Shown here: piece after piece, positions 6,704 to 10,524 of the stretch | Numbering within the stretch: the stretch's first letter is position 1 | Layout: each line of letters begins with the position of its first letter | Assembly (NCBI GenBank): GCA_017521065.1 | Contig: JAFXEA010000409.1 | Coordinates: 1 to 10,524 of the forward strand | From: Kiritimatiellia bacterium | GTDB lineage: Bacteria; Verrucomicrobiota; Kiritimatiellia; RFP12; UBA1067 | DNA length: 10,524 nt | Reading direction: 5' to 3' | Notes under the pieces: model-generated | What the model was told of the DNA's origin: nothing | What the model saw: only the letters and a program-made list of their open reading frames with translations | Databases searched by the model: none | Made by a program: the position numbers and the translations under genes

Positions 6704-7354
6704 ATGGTGGATGGCAGAAGAAAAGGAACTGTTCTCGTAACCGGCGGCACTTGCCGGATAGGGAAGGCGATTGCCGATGCCTTGCGCAACGCCGGATGGA
6801 ATGTACTTACGTCATCTCATAGAGAGGATTCCGGGGCGGATTTCATCCAGGACCTTTCTGGTCCTTCCGGTGCTGTGAAACTGTATTCAGCGGCGCTTGC
6901 CGCCGCTCCGGACGACTTTTGCGCGATAGTGAACAACGCTGCGCTTTTCCGGGACGATCCAGCCGTCCTTGAAGCGGTGAACCTGAATGCCCCCAGAAAA
7001 CTTACCATGCTTCTCGCAGGGCGCGAAGGGATAAAGTGTTCAGTCGTGAACATACTGGACGCCAAGTTGCTTGGCCCGTCCCTGCCGGACGACTCCGCAT
7101 ATGCAAAGACAAAGCGGGAGCTCCATGCCGATACGCGCAAGTATGCTGCGCTGTTCGCCGAGACGCTTCGGGTCAATGCTGTCGCCCCTGGACCGGTCCT
7201 GCCGCCCAAGGGTGTGCATGAACCTGCCGGTGAGACGTTGTTGTCTCGCCGCCCCACTCCAGAGGATGTGGCATCTGCTGTTCTTTATCTCCTCGGGGCG
7301 GAATCCGTGACAGGAACTGTCATCCCCGTCGACTCTGGACAGCACCTGCTTTAA
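6704..7354 (+). CDS. SDR-family oxidoreductase, pteridine-reductase-like
   Basis: This 216-residue protein has a Rossmann fold of the short-chain dehydrogenase class. The cofactor loop is TGGTCRIG (residues 13-20); the Arg before Ile-Gly is typical of NADPH-using pteridine reductases (PTR1) and dihydromonapterin reductase (FolM). NNAA follows, and the active site is Tyr133 and Lys137 (SAYAKTK). Where classical SDRs have a catalytic Ser, the sequence reads VNILDAK with Asp119, 14 residues before the Tyr, much like the Asp-Tyr-Lys site of PTR1. The end VTGTVIPVDSGQHLL resembles FolM and PTR1 endings. Reduction of a pterin or dihydropterin is therefore plausible, but other SDR substrates are not excluded. 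The gene begins 13 bases after the pseudouridine synthase stop with only a weak ribosome site; GTG 6707 is an alternative start. Confidence 0.85.
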   Translation: MVDGRRKGTVLVTGGTCRIGKAIADALRNAGWNVLTSSHREDSGADFIQDLSGPSGAVKLYSAALAAAPDDFCAIVNNAALFRDDPAVLEAVNLNAPRKLTMLLAGREGIKCSVVNILDAKLLGPSLPDDSAYAKTKRELHADTRKYAALFAETLRVNAVAPGPVLPPKGVHEPAGETLLSRRPTPEDVASAVLYLLGAESVTGTVIPVDSGQHLL

Positions 7355-7456
7355 CCTGGTCACGAAGTTCTACGTTCTGGACAGGAAAGGCGGTGGGTAG
7401 GTTCGCACCCGGTTCGAATTGTGCTTCAAAAAAGACGGCACGGAACGGTTGATTTT

Positions 7457-7465
7457 TGGTATAAT
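7457..7465 (+). promoter_or_regulatory. Extended -10 promoter for the kdsA-lpt operon
   Basis: TGG-TATAAT is a perfect -10 hexamer (7460-7465) with a TG extension at 7457-7458; no convincing -35 element lies at the normal distance, which is common for extended -10 promoters. Transcription would start near 7471-7473. GGAG (7474-7477) is 14 bases before the kdsA ATG, a rather long spacing. The rest of the 137-base gap (7355-7456) holds nothing I can assign with confidence. Confidence 0.65.
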
Positions 7466-7491
7466 TTGGCGTTGGAGAAATAAATACTTTC

Positions 7492-8325
7492 ATGAAGACA
7501 AGAAAAATCGACGTTGACAAAGGTGTCACGTTCGGAGACGGAGCCCTGACATTCATCGCCGGGCCGTGCGTGATTGAGAGCCGGAAGATGGCTTTCGATC
7601 TCGCTGAGCGTTTGTCTGCACTGGCGGACGAGCTGAAGGTGAAGTACATCTTCAAGGCGAGCTTCGACAAGGCGAACCGCACGAGCGTGGATTCCTATCG
7701 CGGCCCCGGAATCGACGAGGGTCTTGATATCCTTGCGGAGATTCGCGCGAGGTTTGACGTGCCTGTCCTTACGGATGTCCACGAGCCGTGGCAGTGCGCC
7801 CGCGTGGCGGAGGTGTGCGACGTGCTTCAGATCCCCGCGTTCCTCGCCCGTCAGACGGATCTTGTCGTCGCCGCAGGCGAGACCGGCGCTGTCGTGAACA
7901 TCAAGAAAGGGCAGTTTATGGCGCCGGAGGATATGGCGCAGGTCATCCGCAAGATCGAGTCCACCGGCAACAGGCGCATCGTACTTTGCGAGCGCGGCGC
8001 GAGCTTCGGATACCGCAACCTTGTCGCCGATATGCGTTCGCTTCTCATAATGCGTGAGCTTGGCTATCCGGTTGTGATGGATGCGACACACTCGGTGCAG
8101 CGTCCTGGTGGACTCGGCACCGGCTCTGGCGGCGACGGACGCTTTGCGCCCGCGATTGCGCGCGCCGCTGTAGCCACTGGTGTGGACGGTGTTTTCATGG
8201 AGACGCACATGAACCCGAAGAAGGCACTTTCCGATTCCGCGAACGCTATTGCGTTCCGCGAGGTCGAGGGGCTTTGGCGCAAGCTGATTGCCATTAACGA
8301 AATAGTTGTGAACCCGAAAGGCTGA
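7492..8325 (+). CDS. kdsA: 3-deoxy-8-phosphooctulonate (Kdo-8-P) synthase KdsA, metal-dependent class
   Basis: KdsA condenses phosphoenolpyruvate with arabinose-5-phosphate to Kdo-8-phosphate, the first committed step toward the Kdo of the LPS inner core, in the cytosol. At 277 residues it has the normal length. Family blocks run in order: AGPCVIES (residues 23-30), FKASFDKANRTS, SYRGPG, TDVHEPWQ, IPAFLARQTDL, VNIKKGQF, DATHSVQ, GVDGVFMETH and ALSD. The Cys26 of AGPC, the His of DATH, the Glu of METH and the Asp of ALSD correspond to the four metal ligands of the Aquifex enzyme, whereas metal-independent E. coli KdsA has Asn at the Cys position. This predicts a class II, divalent-metal-dependent enzyme. 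It is the first gene after a predicted promoter and leads directly into the LPS-transport genes, so Kdo synthesis and LPS export appear co-expressed. Confidence 0.97.
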   Translation: MKTRKIDVDKGVTFGDGALTFIAGPCVIESRKMAFDLAERLSALADELKVKYIFKASFDKANRTSVDSYRGPGIDEGLDILAEIRARFDVPVLTDVHEPWQCARVAEVCDVLQIPAFLARQTDLVVAAGETGAVVNIKKGQFMAPEDMAQVIRKIESTGNRRIVLCERGASFGYRNLVADMRSLLIMRELGYPVVMDATHSVQRPGGLGTGSGGDGRFAPAIARAAVATGVDGVFMETHMNPKKALSDSANAIAFREVEGLWRKLIAINEIVVNPKG

Positions 8326-8332
8326 TCCGGAA

Positions 8333-8866
8333 GTGAGAATTCGTATTGTCCATATTCTTGTGTCGATCTTCGCTGTGGGCGCGATGCTGGCGGCGTATGC
8401 TTTCGATTCCGGAAAGTGGCTTGCCGAACGCGGAGACGATTCCGACATGCTCCGTCTGCGGGCGGCATATGAGGATTGCGTCAAAAAGATCGAGACTCCT
8501 GCCGAGAACGTCGCGTTCCCTCTCGAGACATATCCGGACGGGACGGTGAAGAGCCGTCTTCGCGCAGGGCGCGCGTATATGTTCCTCGATACGGGTTTCA
8601 TCTGGGGCGAGAACATCCGCGTTGAGCAGTACAAGTCCGACGGCAAGACGGTTGAGGGCTTTCTCACCGCCGACAACTGCATCGTCGACCGCAAGTCAAA
8701 GTCCGGCTGGGTGCAGGGCAATGCGCACATGGACTGGGACGGTACGGCGATCAAGGGGCGCGGAATCTACTTTTCGTTCGAACGTGAATTCATAAAGATA
8801 TTCTCCCAGACCGAGATACGCGCAAAGTCGCTCAAGCTTGGCTCCGGGAAGGAACTGCTTCAATGA
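8333..8866 (+). CDS. lptC: LptC-like LPS-transport protein, membrane-anchored
   Basis: LptC is a single-pass inner-membrane protein whose periplasmic beta-jellyroll receives LPS from LptBFG and passes it to LptA. This 177-residue product has one N-terminal hydrophobic helix (about residues 5-23) and a periplasmic part with strand-rich stretches such as GFLTADNCIVDRKSKSGWV and GTAIKGRGIYFSF, a layout and size suiting LptC (E. coli 191 residues). I see no diagnostic motif, so the name rests mainly on position between kdsA and the lptA/lptB genes. GTG 8333 is taken as start, 7 bases after kdsA's stop, with GAAAGG 11 bases upstream. The stop overlaps the next start as ATGA. It could instead be another OstA-fold periplasmic protein. 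Confidence 0.65.
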   Translation: MRIRIVHILVSIFAVGAMLAAYAFDSGKWLAERGDDSDMLRLRAAYEDCVKKIETPAENVAFPLETYPDGTVKSRLRAGRAYMFLDTGFIWGENIRVEQYKSDGKTVEGFLTADNCIVDRKSKSGWVQGNAHMDWDGTAIKGRGIYFSFEREFIKIFSQTEIRAKSLKLGSGKELLQ

Positions 8867-9657
8867 CAGAGGTTGAAATGTCTTATACAAAGAAGGAAAT
8901 GTTTATTGTTGCGGTGACGGTGCTCTGCTCCGTCATGGCGAATCTGTCGTTTGCGGATGCGACGGCCGATTCCATCATGTTCCGCAGGAAACCATCGGCT
9001 TCCGCCGCTCCAAAGCAGTTGGTGCAAGAGACCGCGGTTCAGCCTGCTGCGGTTGAGGCTGTCGAGGTGCCGAAGCTGGAGGAAAAGCCGGCGGAGGCTG
9101 TGAAGGTTGCGGATGTCTCCGTTGAGAAGGCCGCCGCCGAAAAGCCAGCGTCTGAAGCTGAAAAGCCGACATCTGAAGCAGGCGAAAAGAAAGCCGAGAA
9201 GAAGGAAAAGAAAACTCCGCCGCGCGATGCCATCATCACTGCCGACCGCACGGACTACGACCGTAAGGAAGGCGTTGTGCTTTTTGACCGCAACGTTTAC
9301 GTCGACGATGAGCAGTACCAGATGCACACCGACCGTCTGTTCCTTTTCCTTGACGGCACGAACGACCTGAAGCGTCTTGTTGCCATCGGGAACGTGGCCA
9401 TCACGAACGAGAACCGTCGCGCCTACTGCGCCCGTGCGACGTTCAACAAGAAGCTTGGTCGCATCGTGATGTATTCAAGCGACGAGATTACGGCTTCTCT
9501 CAGCGAGGAAGGCAAGAAGGGCTCTGAGGTGAAGGGCGAGAAGATCACGTTCTGGATCGATTCGGAGCAGGTCGAGGTTGAGAATCCTGTCATCACGATG
9601 CCCGGCGGATTCGGCGGCAGCGGCAAAGATGGCCTAAAGAAGGCTTTGGGGAGGTGA
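8863..9657 (+). CDS. lptA: LptA/OstA-like periplasmic LPS-transport protein with long charged spacer
   Basis: LptA forms the periplasmic bridge that carries LPS to the outer membrane. The 264-residue product has a signal peptide (KK, hydrophobic core, cleavage likely after SFA at residue 31), then a spacer of about residues 45-120 rich in Ala, Glu, Lys, Pro and Val, then an OstA-type beta-strand domain (about 123-250: ITADRTDYDRKEGVVLFDRNV, ... LFLFLDG, AIGNVAITNENRRAYCARATF, KGEKITFW). The VxYDxxxGxxxxxGNVxV-like logic of OstA repeats is recognisable. E. coli LptA is 185 residues with no such spacer. ATG 8863 overlaps the lptC-like stop and has AAGGA nine bases upstream; ATG 8878 (MSYTKK) with AGAGG five bases upstream is an equally good start and gives a cleaner signal peptide. 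lptB follows within 3 bases. Confidence 0.75.
   Translation: MTEVEMSYTKKEMFIVAVTVLCSVMANLSFADATADSIMFRRKPSASAAPKQLVQETAVQPAAVEAVEVPKLEEKPAEAVKVADVSVEKAAAEKPASEAEKPTSEAGEKKAEKKEKKTPPRDAIITADRTDYDRKEGVVLFDRNVYVDDEQYQMHTDRLFLFLDGTNDLKRLVAIGNVAITNENRRAYCARATFNKKLGRIVMYSSDEITASLSEEGKKGSEVKGEKITFWIDSEQVEVENPVITMPGGFGGSGKDGLKKALGR
9139..9180 (+). repeat. 21-base tandem duplication in the LptA spacer
   Basis: Two adjacent 21-base units (9139-9159 and 9160-9180) match at 17 of 21 positions and encode EKPASEA and EKPTSEA. The in-frame duplication suggests the spacer grew by replication slippage and may vary in length between strains. Confidence 0.75.
9650..9657 (+). promoter_or_regulatory. Strong ribosome binding site deciding the lptB start
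   Basis: GGAGGTGA is a near-perfect anti-16S match ending two bases before GTG 9660. It places GTG 9660 at good spacing (5 bases from GGAGG) and rules against GTG 9654, which overlaps the site. An adjacent 7-base-pair stem (9633-9639 with 9644-9650, one G-U pair) ends right before it and leaves GAGGTGA exposed. Confidence 0.65.
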
Positions 9658-9659
9658 CC

Positions 9660-10433
9660 GTGGGTGATCCAGTCTTAGATGCGATGAACGAGATGGTGGC
9701 GGAGCGGGGCGAACCCGATCTGATCGCCACCGGTCTCGTAAAGTCGTACGGCGACCGCACCGTGGTGAACGGCATGAACGTGAACTGCCGCTGTGGTGAG
9801 ATCGTGGGCCTGCTCGGTCCAAACGGAGCGGGCAAGACGACCACGTTCTACATGATCGTCGGGCTGGTCAAGCCGAACGAGGGCAAGGTGGAGTTCCGCG
9901 GACAGGATCTTACGAAGATGCCGGTGTTCATGCGTGCGCGTCGCGGACTCGGCTATCTGGCGCAGGAGGCGTCCATCTTTCGTAAGCTTTCGGTGTGGGA
10001 TAACGTGATGGCGCTTCTCGAGACGCTCAAGATGTCCAGGAAGGACCGCAAGGCGCGATGCGAAGAGCTGCTGGCGACGTTCGATCTCATGAAGGTCGCG
10101 AAACAGCCGGCATACACGCTTTCGGGCGGCGAGCGCCGCAAGCTTGAGATCGCCCGCGCCTTGGTGCGCAGACCGTCCATCCTGATGCTTGACGAACCGT
10201 TCGCTGGCGTGGATCCGCTCGCCGTGAACGACATTCAGGACATCGTGCGCCGCCTTCGCGATCAGGGGCTGGGCGTGATCATCACGGACCACAACGTCCG
10301 CGAGACGCTCAGCGTTGTCGACCGCGCGTACCTCGTGTACAACGGCCGCCTTCTGAAGGAAGGCACGTCAAATGAACTTGTAAACGATCCGGAGGTTCGC
10401 GCCAAGTATCTTGGCGAGGATTTCCACATGTAA
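9660..10433 (+). CDS. lptB: LPS export ABC transporter ATP-binding protein LptB
   Basis: LptB is the cytoplasmic ATPase that, with LptF and LptG, extracts LPS from the inner membrane and drives it along the LptC-A-D bridge. From GTG 9660 it is 257 residues (E. coli 241). All ABC motifs are present: Walker A GPNGAGKTT (53-61, Lys59), Q-loop YLAQEASIFRKLSVWDN, signature LSGGE (154-158), Walker B ILMLDEP (Asp178, Glu179), D-loop FAGVDP and H-loop His211 in ITDHNVRETL. EASIFRKLSVWDN, ITDHNVRETL and the ending YLGEDF are especially close to LptB rather than other ABC ATPases. About 15 extra N-terminal residues precede the usual start; ATG 9684 is a weaker alternative. Three stop codons in a row (TAATAATAA, 10431-10439) end the gene. 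LptF/LptG and LptD are not in the window. Confidence 0.96.
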   Translation: MGDPVLDAMNEMVAERGEPDLIATGLVKSYGDRTVVNGMNVNCRCGEIVGLLGPNGAGKTTTFYMIVGLVKPNEGKVEFRGQDLTKMPVFMRARRGLGYLAQEASIFRKLSVWDNVMALLETLKMSRKDRKARCEELLATFDLMKVAKQPAYTLSGGERRKLEIARALVRRPSILMLDEPFAGVDPLAVNDIQDIVRRLRDQGLGVIITDHNVRETLSVVDRAYLVYNGRLLKEGTSNELVNDPEVRAKYLGEDFHM

Positions 10434-10447
10434 TAATAAAAAACCAA

Positions 10448-10454
10448 AAGGAGG
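10448..10454 (+). promoter_or_regulatory. Strong ribosome binding site of the hpf-like gene
   Basis: AAGGAGG lies 8 bases before ATG 10463, within a short A-rich gap after the triple stop of lptB. No promoter or terminator is visible in the gap, so the gene probably belongs to the lpt operon but is expected to be translated efficiently on its own. Confidence 0.7.
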
Positions 10455-10462
10455 AACATAAC

Positions 10463-10524
10463 ATGGCCAGCATAGAAATCACAATGCGTCACTCCGACGT
10501 TCGGATCGAAGCTCTTAAGGATTA
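10463..10524 (+). CDS. hpf: Probable ribosome hibernation-promoting factor (HPF/RaiA family), 3'-truncated by window edge
   Basis: Only 20 codons are visible. The start, MASIEITMRH followed by SDVRIEALKD, matches the opening beta strand and helix of HPF/YfiA proteins (typically IxITGRHxxVTxALKxY). HPF binds the 30S subunit and holds ribosomes inactive, usually as 100S dimers, in stationary phase. The position supports this: in Enterobacteria hpf follows lptB with only rpoN between. Short or long HPF cannot be distinguished because the rest is missing. Confidence 0.7.
   Translation, partial: MASIEITMRHSDVRIEALKD

Noticed and set aside
7334..7384. Nine-base direct repeat TCTGGACAG at the end of the SDR gene and in the following gap
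   Set aside because: Only two copies, 42 bases apart, with no flanking structure; probably coincidence.
7385..7430. tRNA-like GGTTCGAATT T-loop motif in the gap before kdsA
   Set aside because: The flanking bases do not form a T-stem, acceptor stem or anticodon arm, so it is not a tRNA or a recognisable remnant.
7421..7441. GTGC...GCAC inverted repeat as a terminator of the SDR transcript
   Set aside because: The stem is only about 4-5 pairs with a large loop and no adjacent T-run.
7426..8754. 442-codon open frame on the minus strand
   Set aside because: It lies antisense across kdsA and the lptC-like gene, both supported by family motifs or context. Its translation has no recognisable domain and long antisense frames are common at this base composition.

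Overview
The window is a gene-dense, all-plus-strand piece of a Gram-negative bacterial chromosome, moderately GC-rich by eye. The outer-membrane lifestyle is shown by a Kdo/LPS-transport operon (kdsA, lptC-like, lptA-like, lptB) and a predicted lipoprotein. The zinc-ribbon protein and the coiled-coil membrane protein resemble uncharacterised proteins I associate with the PVC group (Verrucomicrobiota/Kiritimatiellota/Lentisphaerota). That placement is inference and cannot be proved from the sequence alone. I see no mobile elements, tRNA, rRNA or CRISPR array, and no stretch over 300 bases lacks a gene. The longest gaps are about 140 and 107 bases, and both hold promoters.

Region 1 (1-3266): the 3' part of an RND-family inner-membrane efflux pump (870 codons visible, start lost off the left edge) overlaps by 4 bases a complete queC, a preQ0 synthase gene for 7-deazaguanine (queuosine) biosynthesis. 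Region 2 (3297-4346): a predicted sigma70-type promoter drives a small zinc-ribbon/coiled-coil protein, and two bases after its stop begins a CDP-alcohol phosphatidyltransferase (PgsA-like, phospholipid synthesis).

Region 3 (4370-7354): an AT-rich promoter drives a membrane-anchored coiled-coil protein. A 53-residue predicted lipoprotein overlaps its end by 20 bases, and an RluA-family pseudouridine synthase overlaps the lipoprotein by 8 bases. A strong hairpin followed by a T-rich tract lies just inside the synthase gene and may limit read-through. A pteridine-reductase-like SDR oxidoreductase follows.

Region 4 (7457-10524): a consensus extended -10 promoter precedes kdsA, lptC-like, lptA-like, lptB and the first 20 codons of a probable ribosome hibernation factor (hpf). 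These genes would make Kdo-8-phosphate and power and bridge LPS transport to the outer membrane. The least explained parts are the coiled-coil/lipoprotein pair with its hairpins, the Lys/Glu/Ala/Pro-rich spacer in the LptA-like protein, and the zinc-ribbon protein. I did not find clear evidence of a wholly new system; most genes here are housekeeping or envelope genes.
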